The position numbers were made by a program, and so were the translations under genes. The notes below the pieces were generated by a model. It was not told the DNA's origin. It saw only the letters and a program-made list of their open reading frames with translations, and made no database searches. Positions 16,885 to 25,311 of a stretch of 64,000 nucleotides of DNA are shown piece by piece (position 1 is the stretch's first letter; each line of letters starts with the position of its first letter). This stretch comes from Clostridia bacterium. Lineage in GTDB: Bacteria; Bacillota; Clostridia; Lachnospirales; Lachnospiraceae. The stretch lies in contig CAJTEN010000008.1 of NCBI GenBank assembly GCA_910575245.1, positions 1-64,000 on the forward strand. The letters are read 5' to 3'.

Positions 16885-16919
16885 AAAGCGCTCATTGGTT
16901 TTCTTCCAACAAACGCTTT
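16885..16919 (-). terminator. Probable terminator of the redox operon
   Basis: AAAGCG (16885-16890) and CGCTTT (16914-16919) with an inner TTGG..CCAA stem. On the minus strand the stem is followed by a U-rich stretch. Located 35 bp after the lactate dehydrogenase stop. Confidence 0.5.
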
Positions 16920-16953
16920 CCCGCCTAAGTTTCAGTGTAAATATTCCTTTTTC

Positions 16954-17922
16954 CTAATTTGGGACAACTTCCAGATCAAGCTCTTCTGCAATTTTTCTTA
17001 TAGTTTTTGCCGAATTGTGAAGTTTCTCCATTTCCTTTTCATTCAAAGAAATAGGAACATGGGTTTCGATTCCGTCTGCCCCTATAATAGCGGGCATACT
17101 AAGGGCAATTTCTTTAATCCCATAATTTCCATGCATGATAGAAGATACCGGAAGAATAGATTTTTCATCCCTTACAACGCATTCACAGATACGCTTAACC
17201 GACATAGCAATTCCATAATAAGTAGCCTGCTTTTTAGAAATAATATTATAAGCGCTGTTTTTTACATCTTCCGCAATCTCCCGCATTGCTTCCTCATGGT
17301 TGAAATGTCCACGCATCTCACAAAAATCATTCAATGGAATACCAGATATATTCGTGCTGCTCCATGCTGCAATCTCACTATCCCCATGTTCGCCAATGAT
17401 AAAGGAATGAATGCTACGGCTGTCTACCCCTAAATGTTTACTAAGCGCATATTTTAGCCTTGCGGTATCAAGAACCGTTCCGGAACCAATTACTCTTTTT
17501 TCAGGAAACCCGCTCAGCTTTACAGCAGCATAAGTAAGAATATCAACCGGATTTGATACAATCAGCAATATTCCTTTAAAATTGCGCTTTGCAATTTCAG
17601 GAATGATGCTTTTGTAGATAGCAACATTTTTATGTACTAAATCGAGCCTTGTTTCATTCGGCTTCTGGTTTGCCCCGGCAGTCACAATGACAATAGAAGC
17701 ATCCATCAGGTCATCATAGCCTCCTGCATAAATCTTCATCTGTCCGGCAAACGGAACGCCATGCGAAATGTCCTTTGCTTCTCCGTCTGCTTTATCATAA
17801 TTTGCATCAAGAAGCACCATTTCAGTGAACAGCCTGCTCTGCATCAGTGTAAATGCTGTTGCAGCGCCTACAAATCCACAGCCGATGACTGCTGCTTTTC
17901 TTGGGTTAATTGTTTTTATCAT
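16954..17922 (-). CDS. ldh: L-lactate dehydrogenase
   Basis: 322 residues. The NAD-binding GCGFVGAA is near residue 12; the substrate loop NQKPNETRLDL and catalytic His in IIGEHGDSE are present, as in L-lactate dehydrogenases, which interconvert pyruvate and lactate with NADH. Start ATG 17922 follows GGGAGG; the upstream five-residue extension is rejected. It is the last gene of the eight-gene leftward operon from 20821. Presence in a redox-stress operon suggests NADH disposal when respiration-like or hydrogenase routes are blocked (inference). Confidence 0.93.
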   Translation of the reverse strand: MIKTINPRKAAVIGCGFVGAATAFTLMQSRLFTEMVLLDANYDKADGEAKDISHGVPFAGQMKIYAGGYDDLMDASIVIVTAGANQKPNETRLDLVHKNVAIYKSIIPEIAKRNFKGILLIVSNPVDILTYAAVKLSGFPEKRVIGSGTVLDTARLKYALSKHLGVDSRSIHSFIIGEHGDSEIAAWSSTNISGIPLNDFCEMRGHFNHEEAMREIAEDVKNSAYNIISKKQATYYGIAMSVKRICECVVRDEKSILPVSSIMHGNYGIKEIALSMPAIIGADGIETHVPISLNEKEMEKLHNSAKTIRKIAEELDLEVVPN

Positions 17923-17924
17923 CT

Positions 17925-18113
17925 CTATTCCTCCCATTCAATAGCGGAAACAGGACAGGAACGAACGGCATCCTGTACCATGCTTTCGTTTTCCGGTGCA
18001 GAGTCCTGATACCCCTCCGCCTTATCATCGTCATTCATACGGAATACATCAGGTGCCATCCCAACACACAGCCCGCATCCAATACAAGCATTCTGATCTA
18101 CATTCACCCTCAT
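17925..18113 (-). CDS. Small 4Fe-4S ferredoxin
   Basis: 62 residues. Cysteines in CIGCGLCVGMAP and the late SCPVSAI give CxxCxxC plus CP, enough for one [4Fe-4S] cluster as in single-cluster clostridial ferredoxins. Acidic in the centre. It ends 3 bp before the ldh start codon. It probably carries electrons for another product of the operon or host enzymes. Confidence 0.9.
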   Translation of the reverse strand: MRVNVDQNACIGCGLCVGMAPDVFRMNDDDKAEGYQDSAPENESMVQDAVRSCPVSAIEWEE

Positions 18114-18130
18114 GCCGCATCCCCCTTTCG

Positions 18131-18460
18131 CTAAAATACAACAACCAGCAACATTTTAAACTGCTCTTTACCCAAGACCGCATGAGGGTGTTTTGCGGGC
18201 ATTACGATAGATTCTCCCTCATGCAGTTCATACTTTTTGTCATCAATCGTAATCTCGCCAACGCCATCCAAACAAATCACAAAGGCATCACCACTGGACT
18301 CATGGCTGCTGATTTCTTCTCCCTTGTCAAAAGAAAACAATGTGACACTCAGCGCATTATTTTGTGCTAAAGTCCTGCTTACAACCTGATTGCTTTGGTA
18401 AGCAACCTGTTCTTTTAAAACTAAAATTTCTGCCTTGTCTATATTTTTTATTTTTTCCAT
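18131..18460 (-). CDS. Cupin-domain protein
   Basis: 109 residues with a single cupin barrel: HESSGDAFVICLDGVGEITI and ESIVMPAKHPHAV form the two cupin motifs with metal-binding His/Glu candidates. Similar small cupins accompany hemerythrin genes in anaerobes. Enzymatic role unknown; it may be a metal-dependent sensor or oxygenase. Confidence 0.82.
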   Translation of the reverse strand: MEKIKNIDKAEILVLKEQVAYQSNQVVSRTLAQNNALSVTLFSFDKGEEISSHESSGDAFVICLDGVGEITIDDKKYELHEGESIVMPAKHPHAVLGKEQFKMLLVVVF

Positions 18461-18505
18461 ACTGTTCGTTTGCTCCTTCCCTCAGCCTGATTTTTAACCA
18501 CCCGT

Positions 18506-18742
18506 TCAAGATGTTTCTGTTTTCACCTCAAACCCATGTTTCTCAAAAGTTTCAAAAACTTTGTCCATAGGAATATTTTTTATGGCAGCTCCATTTGGTA
18601 TCGTCATTACCTTACCCATTACAGCTAAAGACATAGGCTTTATAATTTCCTTAAACCCTGCTTCTGCCAATACCTCTTTTATTTCAGGATTTTCACTTAC
18701 CAGCTCTGAAACTGTTTTTGTGAAATCAACAACTTTACCCAT
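18506..18742 (-). CDS. DUF1858 protein without cysteines
   Basis: 78 residues of DUF1858 type (FTKTVSELVSENPEIKEVLA, then MGKVMTIPNGAAIKNIPMD). DUF1858 helical domains often carry a redox CxxC; this one has no cysteine, unlike its small relative at 19918-20103. It is 4 bp from the hemerythrin gene and probably co-translated. Function unknown. Confidence 0.8.
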   Translation of the reverse strand: MGKVVDFTKTVSELVSENPEIKEVLAEAGFKEIIKPMSLAVMGKVMTIPNGAAIKNIPMDKVFETFEKHGFEVKTETS

Positions 18743-18746
18743 TCGC

Positions 18747-19292
18747 CTATCTCCTTTTTTCTAACCATGTAATATATTTCTCCTGTATGCCGTCCTGTTC
18801 CGCTTTTTTCTCAAACGCTCTTGTCTGTTCATCAATCTGCGCTTTGCATTCCTCTGACAGTGTTCGTAATGCATAAGTGTAGCAGACGGTATCTTCTTTC
18901 TCAATGTGACGCTGCAATAAATCCACATAACCCGATGCATGGGTGACGATATCCAGCTTTCCTTCTGTAGTCGGAACACTGGCATACTGCTTAACTGCGT
19001 TCTCCAATTCCCCGATATGGAATCTTCCGAAGTCATGTTCCACCAGCATTCCATTGCGCACCAGTTTTTCTGCAACAGGATCGGAATTATTAAGCATAAA
19101 CCGAAACAATATCTGTTCTTCCTTCCCATGATGATGCTTGTCTGCATAAGTTCTTGCAAAATCAATACACTCCAGGAACTCCTGAACATCAATGTCTGCC
19201 CCCTCAATCACAGCACAGCAGGTTCTCCTTAAATGCTTAGTCAGTGCTACGATATTCTCATGTTCTTTCATCAGTAAATCAATTCCATACAT
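18747..19292 (-). CDS. Hemerythrin HHE-domain protein
   Basis: 181 residues. A four-helix hemerythrin fold is indicated by LLMKEHENI, YADKHHHGKEE, MLVEHDFGR and RHIEKEDTV, giving the His/Glu ligands of a di-iron site. Such proteins bind O2 or NO, or repair iron-sulfur clusters (YtfE/RIC-like). It sits centrally in the redox operon and is its most diagnostic member. Confidence 0.88.
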   Translation of the reverse strand: MYGIDLLMKEHENIVALTKHLRRTCCAVIEGADIDVQEFLECIDFARTYADKHHHGKEEQILFRFMLNNSDPVAEKLVRNGMLVEHDFGRFHIGELENAVKQYASVPTTEGKLDIVTHASGYVDLLQRHIEKEDTVCYTYALRTLSEECKAQIDEQTRAFEKKAEQDGIQEKYITWLEKRR

Positions 19293-19295
19293 TAT

Positions 19296-19907
19296 TTATC
19301 CCTCCTTAATCAATGTGAATGTCTGATTTCCTAAATATTTGTAGGAAAAACCGCTGCCCTCCAAAATACCTGCGACCAGCCTCTCCTTCAGGTCATAATA
19401 ATGACTGACATCTCCTTGTAATGCTTCCCAATATGGCAAATGTATATCCACAGTCTGTTTCCATACTACTGCCTCCTGACTTATGGAAACCACAGTATTA
19501 ACCCTGTCACAAGGCATTCCGTTCAATAGCAGATTATCCAAATGCCTATAAACTTCTTCTGCGCTTGTTTTCCCCGACAGTTTCCTGCTCCGTCCATACT
19601 CATATGCAGCATTCGCAATATCCGGCATACATTCAGAATGGGCATCCATCGTTGAGATGACCAGAAAAGCAAGGCGGTTTTCAGCGGCAGCGATTTTATC
19701 CTGTAACCAGCCATGTATATTACTGTTATCAATCATATTTTCAAGACTGCCTTTCTCCACCGCCCCATACTTTTGTTCCATTTCGGAAAGAATGCCATCA
19801 TCATACCCGTTTTTGCTTATCATATCTGATAATCTTTCAACTAGCCCGTTTTGGAACTCTATTTTTCCGTATAGCCAGTGATGAATCGAACCTAAAAATG
19901 CGCTCAT
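19296..19907 (-). CDS. Unrecognised protein of the redox operon
   Basis: 203 residues that I do not recognise. It is soluble, rich in charged residues, begins MSAFLGSIHHWLYGKIEFQN, has a GMPCDRV segment with one of only two cysteines (the other in SECMPD), and no signal peptide or membrane segment. It lies 3 bp upstream of the hemerythrin gene and 10 bp after the small DUF1858 gene, so it is certainly part of the operon. A helper for the hemerythrin or a sensor is possible; no function assigned. Confidence 0.75.
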   Translation of the reverse strand: MSAFLGSIHHWLYGKIEFQNGLVERLSDMISKNGYDDGILSEMEQKYGAVEKGSLENMIDNSNIHGWLQDKIAAAENRLAFLVISTMDAHSECMPDIANAAYEYGRSRKLSGKTSAEEVYRHLDNLLLNGMPCDRVNTVVSISQEAVVWKQTVDIHLPYWEALQGDVSHYYDLKERLVAGILEGSGFSYKYLGNQTFTLIKEG

Positions 19908-19917
19908 TGCACTCCTC

Positions 19918-20103
19918 CTATGAATTCAGCTTTTTCAAGAGTTCATCGGCATCCAGCCCATGCACCATGCAGGCATCCGCAAGGCTCTCCATCTGTGAGG
20001 ACGGGCACCCTAAACAGTGCATCCCCATCTGCATCAACACCTCTGCCGCCTCCGGTTTGGTTCTTAAAATTTCTCCAAGTAACATTTCCTTTGTGATTGC
20101 CAT
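19918..20103 (-). CDS. DUF1858 redox-disulfide protein
   Basis: 61 residues. GEILRTKPEAAEVLMQMGMH is followed by CLGC, the CxxC signature of the hybrid-cluster-protein-associated disulfide domain (DUF1858/TIGR03980 type). It probably works as a thiol redox partner. It lies in the operon between the DUF2249 gene and the unknown gene. Confidence 0.87.
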   Translation of the reverse strand: MAITKEMLLGEILRTKPEAAEVLMQMGMHCLGCPSSQMESLADACMVHGLDADELLKKLNS

Positions 20104-20131
20104 ATTATTTTCCTCCTATCTTTCTTTCCTG

Positions 20132-20821
20132 TTACAACACTTGCACTTCCTGATTTTTTTCGCCAAACTTTTCTTTTATCTCGGTGCAGATTTCTTCCCT
20201 GCTTATGCCTCTTTGTTCCTGCGTCTTAATCATCTTATACGCTTGAAAAAGCGGTGAAGGTCCAATTTCCGAGCTGAAAAATCCGATCCCCTGATTCCAT
20301 GCCAAAAGTTCAAACACATCATCCAGCGCTGCGGATTCAAGACCATAGATATATGCCTTTACCAGTTCCCGCACAGCCTGCCTCATTCTTCCTGCGCCAA
20401 CTGCATTTGTCAGGGAAAGGAGCAGACGCATTTCATAGGGGAGAATGCGCTTCTCACTCTGCCATGTTGCCTGCCAAAAATCCGCCGCGATACGCCCTAA
20501 GTCCTCATCAATCATAGGATAATTCAGCAATGCAAGCGGACGGTATGGTGCAGAGCCTTCCGGCTCTTTTTCCTCTGTCCGGTAAAACCAGACATGAAAC
20601 TCATTTTCTGCCAGCTTCTCTGTATGATGTATATACCCCAGCATATCCATCTCCTTATATAGCGGGTAAGGTTCAAAAGTCTGTATGACCTCAATTCCCT
20701 CCCCGGCTTTTAGCGTCATGGCACGTCTTTGTAAGCCGGGAAAGAAATTTTCCTGCACATGGCGTACATCCACTTTGAAGAAGTCTTTCTTTTTATCCTT
20801 CCATTCCTCGTACTTTATCAT
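20132..20821 (-). CDS. DUF2249-domain protein
   Basis: 229 residues. Residues 10-90 are a DUF2249 domain (FKVDVRHVQENFFPGLQRRA, then GEGIEVIQTFEPYPLYKEMD), a TusA-like fold found with hemerythrins and nitrosative stress genes. The C-terminal 130 residues are helical and unassigned. ATG 20821 with AGGAGG directly upstream; first gene of the operon, read from the promoter at 20861-20903. Confidence 0.82.
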   Translation of the reverse strand: MIKYEEWKDKKKDFFKVDVRHVQENFFPGLQRRAMTLKAGEGIEVIQTFEPYPLYKEMDMLGYIHHTEKLAENEFHVWFYRTEEKEPEGSAPYRPLALLNYPMIDEDLGRIAADFWQATWQSEKRILPYEMRLLLSLTNAVGAGRMRQAVRELVKAYIYGLESAALDDVFELLAWNQGIGFFSSEIGPSPLFQAYKMIKTQEQRGISREEICTEIKEKFGEKNQEVQVL

Positions 20822-20860
20822 GATATCCTCCTTTATTTATTTTCTTGCTTTGGTGATTAC

Positions 20861-20903
20861 ATTATAGTAAAATAAGCAGAGCAAGTATGTTTGAATTCAA
20901 ACA
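20861..20903 (-). promoter_or_regulatory. Class II Crp/Fnr-type promoter of the redox operon
   Basis: TGTTTGAATTCAAACA at 20888-20903 is a perfect 16-bp palindrome of Crp/Fnr type. On the minus strand a TATAAT -10 lies at 20866-20861, predicting transcription from about 20854, which puts the palindrome centre at -41.5, the classical class II activator position. No good -35 exists, as expected for an activated promoter. For the rightward Crp gene the same site lies just upstream of its start, suggesting autoregulation. Confidence 0.7.
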
Positions 20904-20916
20904 AAGAGGTGAGATT

Positions 20917-21591
20917 TTGGAAAAATTTTTAAACGTATTAAAAAAATGCCCGCTGTTTGCAGGATTATCCGATGACGAGATTTTAACCTCGCTAAAGTGT
21001 ATCGGAGCAAAAGTCAGAAAAAACGCCAAAAATCAATACATCCTTCAGGCAGGAGATTGTACGGACTGTATCAGCCTGCTTGCGTCTGGGACTGCTTTAG
21101 TCATTCAGGAAGATTTATGGGGAAACCGGAACGTTATGACAAATCTTATGCCGGGCGACTACTTTGCCGAACCCTTTGCCGCCATTCCTGATGCAGTTCT
21201 CAGCGTCAGTGTTGTTGCGACAGAAAATTGTGAAATTGTGGAAATAAATATGAACCGCCTGATTACCATGTGTTCCGCTGCCTGCAGCCATCATAACCGC
21301 CTGATTAAAAACCTGATTACAGCTTTTGCCCAAAAGACACTGTTGTTTAACGAGAAGATAACGCACATGAGCAAGCGAAAAACACGTGATAAGCTGCTTT
21401 CCTATTTATCTGCTGAAGCAGCCAGACAAGGATCACTTTCTTTTGACATTCCCTTTGACCGCCAGCAGCTTGCCGACTTCCTCTGTGTAGAACGTGCAGC
21501 AATGTCTGTAGAATTATCAAAGCTGCAAAAAGAAGGGCTTCTGAAAACCTTTCATTCTCATTTTGAATTAAGTCCAAATGCCACAAATTAA
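20917..21591 (+). CDS. Crp/Fnr-family regulator of the redox operon
   Basis: 224 residues from TTG 20917, chosen because AGGTGA lies just upstream and the in-frame ATG at 20887 overlaps the palindromic operator. The N-terminal effector domain (about 8-120) includes GDCTDCISLLASGTALVI; the C-terminal helix-turn-helix is QQLADFLCVERAAMSVELSK. Several cysteines occur but no clear Fnr cluster. It resembles HcpR/DNR-type nitrosative-stress regulators in position and target genes; the ligand is unknown. Confidence 0.85.
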   Translation: MEKFLNVLKKCPLFAGLSDDEILTSLKCIGAKVRKNAKNQYILQAGDCTDCISLLASGTALVIQEDLWGNRNVMTNLMPGDYFAEPFAAIPDAVLSVSVVATENCEIVEINMNRLITMCSAACSHHNRLIKNLITAFAQKTLLFNEKITHMSKRKTRDKLLSYLSAEAARQGSLSFDIPFDRQQLADFLCVERAAMSVELSKLQKEGLLKTFHSHFELSPNATN

Positions 21592-21627
21592 AACAGGTCA
21601 ATCTATACATAGCAGATTGACCTGTTT
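21591..21627. terminator. Bidirectional terminator
   Basis: AAACAGGTCAATCT (21591-21604) pairs perfectly with AGATTGACCTGTTT (21614-21627). It serves the rightward Crp gene and the leftward HD-domain gene, which converge here. Confidence 0.8.
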
Positions 21628-21651
21628 ACAAAATACATATTTGTTATCAAA

Positions 21652-22155
21652 TCAGCGGTTGCCTTCTGCAATCCCATAAACGGATTGCAGAAGCATTTTT
21701 CCTGATGATGTCTTAAAAACACAATCTATAACATTTCTGATACTGGCTTCCTGATATCCGGATTCGTCAGCATTAACCAAATAATCAGCTTCCAGCAAAA
21801 TCTGGTAATCAATCCCGTCAACCTCCTGAAAAGTATGATGATGTGCGACCAAAAAGATGATACGGTTCACCATCTCGTTCGACAGCCCTGTACCCTTCAG
21901 GAATTCTTCAGCTAATACAGCGCCTTCTTTTTCCTGAAGTTTTCCATTTGTATTTCCGTATTTTTCCCGGCACAAAGGACACGCAATATCATGTATAATA
22001 GCCGCAATTTCTATTATTCTCTGTTCATCATCCGCTACTTTCTCACACTCTGCAATCGTTTTTGCATAGGCATACACTTTCATAAAATGATTGATATCAT
22101 GAAGATTTCCTTTTGAATACTTTACCATTTTAACCATGATTTCTGAAACAGTCAT
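21652..22155 (-). CDS. HD-domain phosphohydrolase
   Basis: 167 residues with the HD pattern: DINHFMKVYAYA, IIEIAAIIHDIACP (HD pair) and FLVAHHHTF. Predicted metal-dependent phosphohydrolase acting on a nucleotide or similar small molecule. It is the last of three leftward genes with the TIGR04076 protein (84-bp gap) and the pyridoxamine-kinase-like gene. Confidence 0.8.
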   Translation of the reverse strand: MTVSEIMVKMVKYSKGNLHDINHFMKVYAYAKTIAECEKVADDEQRIIEIAAIIHDIACPLCREKYGNTNGKLQEKEGAVLAEEFLKGTGLSNEMVNRIIFLVAHHHTFQEVDGIDYQILLEADYLVNADESGYQEASIRNVIDCVFKTSSGKMLLQSVYGIAEGNR

Positions 22156-22239
22156 ATCATTTCCTCCTGTTATCTATACATCGTCTATAACCAATAGTCC
22201 ACAAACTTACCAGTCACATCGTACAATTAAAAGCCAACC

Positions 22240-22521
22240 TTATGGCGAATCGTCATCCAAAACATCAATCCGTTCTATTTTAAAGACATTTAATGTGTCC
22301 ACATCAGGGCAGGCAAAAACCGCTGTCCCCTTCTCCTGTCCGGGTATTTCGCCGCCGTATCTTAAAATATCAATATATGGAAATGCAACATGCATAGCCA
22401 TAGGACAGAGTTTTCCACGCTCTGTATCAAAATCAAAACTATCACCTATTTTGTGACCCCTATGACATCCTTTCGTGCCTTTTTGATCAATCAATGTGAT
22501 CTGGATTCCAGGTTTTTTCAT
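22240..22521 (-). CDS. TIGR04076-family protein
   Basis: 93 residues. CHRGHKIGDSF, KLCPMAMHVAFPYI and FACPDVDTLNVFKIERI give the three-cysteine pattern of the TIGR04076 family of small clostridial proteins, of unknown function and possibly metal-binding. The ATG overlaps the stop of the kinase-like gene (ATGA, 22518-22521). Confidence 0.78.
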   Translation of the reverse strand: MKKPGIQITLIDQKGTKGCHRGHKIGDSFDFDTERGKLCPMAMHVAFPYIDILRYGGEIPGQEKGTAVFACPDVDTLNVFKIERIDVLDDDSP

Positions 22522-23345
22522 ATTTTAAGCACCTCCAACTCCTTCTCAATCGGTATTCCCTTATATATATCTGTATTGTTTCTATTGTTTTCAATCAGGC
22601 TGCTCACAGTGTCCATGGCTTTTTTTGTACTGTCATACAGGCTGTTTCCCTCCATCAGTTTTCCCAATAAAACGGAAGAAAAAATATCGCCCGTACCCGG
22701 AAACCTGACCGGAATGTTATAAAAAGGAATTGTAAATCTTTGTTTCGTTTTATGATCGAAGCCTGCAACCACATCTTTGCCATCCTGCTGAATGCTTGTG
22801 ATGATTACCGATTTTGCGCCCATATTACCAAGCCTTTGAATCATTTCATCTACCTCCGAGATTGTTGCAGATTCATGGTACTCCACTCCTGTAAGTCTGG
22901 CCGCTTCAGTATAATTTGGTACAATATAATCGGCTACTCCTACCAGTTTCTTCATATGTGCAACCGTTTGCTCTGTAACTCCATTGTACAGGGTTCCTTC
23001 ATCTCCCATAATTGGATCAACAAATATCAGGGTTCCTTTCATGCTTTCCTTTCGACAAAATTCTTCTATGATTTTTACCTGCTCCTCTGAAACAATAAAG
23101 CCTGTCGCTATCACATCAAAGCAGAATCCCAATTCCTCCCATACTTTAATTGTGTTCTTCATATAATCTGTTGTTTCAAGAATATCGAATTTGCCATAAT
23201 CCAACGTATTTGATACTAACGCAGTGGGAAGATTATATATTTGGTACCCCATATATGACATCAATGGAAGCATGACCGATAATGCCACCTTTCCATATCC
23301 TGCCAGATCATTTATCAACAATACTTGCTTGCCCATTTTCATCAT
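22518..23345 (-). CDS. Pyridoxal/pyridoxamine kinase-like protein
   Basis: 275 residues, ribokinase fold. VLLINDLAGYGKVALSVMLP at the N-terminus and the GTGDIFSSVLLGKLM anion-hole motif with its catalytic Asp match PdxY/PdxK-type kinases that phosphorylate B6 vitamers; VDPIMGDEG is typical. ATG 23345 or the ATG 3 or 9 bases inside may be used; the ribosome site is weak. Note that the element also carries two PLP aminotransferases and a PLP-binding MocR regulator. Confidence 0.85.
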   Translation of the reverse strand: MMKMGKQVLLINDLAGYGKVALSVMLPLMSYMGYQIYNLPTALVSNTLDYGKFDILETTDYMKNTIKVWEELGFCFDVIATGFIVSEEQVKIIEEFCRKESMKGTLIFVDPIMGDEGTLYNGVTEQTVAHMKKLVGVADYIVPNYTEAARLTGVEYHESATISEVDEMIQRLGNMGAKSVIITSIQQDGKDVVAGFDHKTKQRFTIPFYNIPVRFPGTGDIFSSVLLGKLMEGNSLYDSTKKAMDTVSSLIENNRNNTDIYKGIPIEKELEVLKI

Positions 23346-23529
23346 GCCTTTCAGTTAATTCAATTCATCTATAATGAAATAATTATATGCAGGGAGCAGG
23401 TTTTCGTCAAGATTTGTGTATACAAGCACCAATATATACATTAAATATCCGCCACACTCCGGAATTTTATGGATTTCTGTTACGTGACTGCTTTTATTGA
23501 CTTTACCCATTTCACTCAATCCGAAATTC

Positions 23530-23793
23530 TTATCCCCTGTTCTGCAACTCCCGTAAATGTCTAAGCTGAGCTTCGCTTAATGTTCTCGGTTTCCCAATCC
23601 TGACAAGATTTTTGGGTAAAACATAGGTCTTACTTACTTCCGTCCATGACTTTAACCTTATTACCTCTGGAAACTCTTTACATAGCTTATCCATTTTCCG
23701 TATCCATGCCAGATTAGCTGTGTAAATTGTTGCTTCGCTTTCATCTGCATTAAAGTTGATAACAACCTCCTGCTCATATCTTGATAATTTCAT
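23530..23793 (-). CDS. Small conserved element protein
   Basis: 87 residues beginning MKLSRYEQEVVINFNADESE, containing ATIYTANLAWIRKMDKLC and a basic tail. Proteins with this start recur in Clostridia integrative elements as far as I recall; no function is known. Start ATG 23793 follows AAAGGAG; the longer frame to 23967 is rejected. Confidence 0.65.
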   Translation of the reverse strand: MKLSRYEQEVVINFNADESEATIYTANLAWIRKMDKLCKEFPEVIRLKSWTEVSKTYVLPKNLVRIGKPRTLSEAQLRHLRELQNRG

Positions 23794-24176
23794 TCCATGC
23801 TCCTTTCTCCAGTACCGAAACTGGCACCAATCCAATTTAACGGTATCCTTCCGGTACCAAATAAATATACTCAATCTTGGGCGGTTTTCTATCATTGCTG
23901 TTTTCCCCTTGCTGTTTCCTGACAGGCAACCCTTGTCGGCACTGTGTCGTCCAATATTGGCGCTCAAATTTTCTTAAAATTGGTCTTGGCGGTTTATATC
24001 AGCTTGGACAGTCATTCAGTTGTACTGTCATTATCCAACAAAACGCCCTGCTTTCCCGTATATCCACCATGTCAGAAATCTTCCAAAAAACAGATTTTTT
24101 CTATCATGCTGGAAATTTTCGGTAGGAATCCGCCTGTTTGTGTGATATTCTGTTTTCGTAAAGGAGAGATTTATCT
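23794..24176. other. Intergenic region upstream of the XRE gene
   Basis: 383 bp with no supportable gene. It contains a GACAGT..ACTGTC hairpin (24007-24029) and GGTACC-centred repeats. The promoters of the divergent small gene and XRE gene must lie here. An origin-type function is possible but not shown. Confidence 0.4.
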
Positions 24177-24962
24177 ATGAAAACGCAATTAAGCATACAG
24201 GAACGCCTGAAAGACCTGCGTGTAGAAAAGGGAATGACTTTAGAACAACTGTCACAGCAGACAAAAATTCCTGATTCCACGCTTGGCTCTTATGAATCTG
24301 ATGATTATAAAGAAATACCCCATAGGAACATCATCGAATTAGCAAAATTCTATGAAGTATCAACGGATTATCTGCTTGGTATGACTGAAAACAGACAGCT
24401 TGACAACATTGCCCTGTCCAATCTGCACCTGAGTGACGCTGCCCTGACACTTCTCAAAGACCGCAAAATCAACACACTGCTCCTGTCAGAGCTTATCACT
24501 CATGAACAGTTCCGAAAACTCATGCTTGACTTGGAGATATATGTTGACGGTCTTGCTGATATGCAGATCAAATCACTTAATTTTGTGGTGGACACAAGCA
24601 GAAAGGCACTGATGAAGCGGCACAATCCTGATGAATACAACCTGCAATTAAACACGCTGAAAGCACAGCACCTTGAACTGAATGAATACTTTTCCCATGT
24701 GATTGATGACGATATGCACGCCATTATCAAAGACATCAGGAATGCCCATAAAGGCGATATTGATTCTGCCCCTCCTAAGACCATAACCGAACATTGGGAA
24801 GAAATTCTTGAAAAAGCTGAAAACTTTGCAGGCACTTCCAAACAGAAACTTGCTTACATATTCACCCAATTTCTAAAGATTAAACCAACCGAAAAGAATA
24901 TTGATGATATGGCAGATATTGTGGATTTGTTACGCGATAGAACGCCATTTTGCCGGTGTTAG
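24177..24962 (+). CDS. XRE-family regulator of the element's right end
   Basis: 261 residues. Helix-turn-helix at residues 8-66 (RLKDLRVEKGMTLEQLSQQT, SYESDDYKEIPHRNIIELAK). The remaining 190 residues are helical. The protein ends abruptly in DLLRDRTPFCRC, which looks unlike the body of the protein, so its natural C-terminus may have been replaced near 24940. The ribosome site AAAGGAGAG precedes ATG 24177. Probably regulates element genes. Confidence 0.82.
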   Translation: MKTQLSIQERLKDLRVEKGMTLEQLSQQTKIPDSTLGSYESDDYKEIPHRNIIELAKFYEVSTDYLLGMTENRQLDNIALSNLHLSDAALTLLKDRKINTLLLSELITHEQFRKLMLDLEIYVDGLADMQIKSLNFVVDTSRKALMKRHNPDEYNLQLNTLKAQHLELNEYFSHVIDDDMHAIIKDIRNAHKGDIDSAPPKTITEHWEEILEKAENFAGTSKQKLAYIFTQFLKIKPTEKNIDDMADIVDLLRDRTPFCRC

Positions 24963-25050
24963 GTATAAATCCCTGTCCCCGGCAAAAGTGCGCCCGCAAA
25001 GCCGCATATAGCAAGGCTCTTTTTGCCCCTACTGCGTAACATGAGGGCAT

Positions 25051-25099
25051 AAAAAAAGCGGCGTTCCTGTTCTCCCGTGTTGGGATAGAGAAACGCCGC
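25051..25099 (-). terminator. Rho-independent terminator near the right end
   Basis: GCGGCGTT (25058-25065) pairs with AACGCCGC (25092-25099); on the minus strand seven U follow. It would stop leftward transcripts entering the element from its right boundary. Confidence 0.65.
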
Positions 25100-25197
25100 G
25101 TATGCGTCGTATTCAGTTTTCATTTATTCTTTCTCAATGCTGTGTGCTGGTGGCTGGGCTGGCAGGGTTTCGGGCGGCATATCAAAGCTCTTTCCCT

Positions 25198-25225
25198 CAA
25201 AAGTAGTAAATTGGTAGTAAATTCA
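25198..25225 (+). promoter_or_regulatory. Right arm-type integrase binding repeats
   Basis: CAAAAGTAGTA at 25198-25208 matches the left-end copy at 1934-1944 exactly and is followed by a second GTAGTAAATT. It lies 103 bp from the proposed right boundary, mirroring the left end. Confidence 0.5.
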
Positions 25226-25311
25226 GCTTGAAATCCTGCTTGTATGCCCGTAAATCAAGGCTTTTTTGAGATAATCAACCATTTTCCAAAATAAAATATG
25301 ATTTGAAGGAC

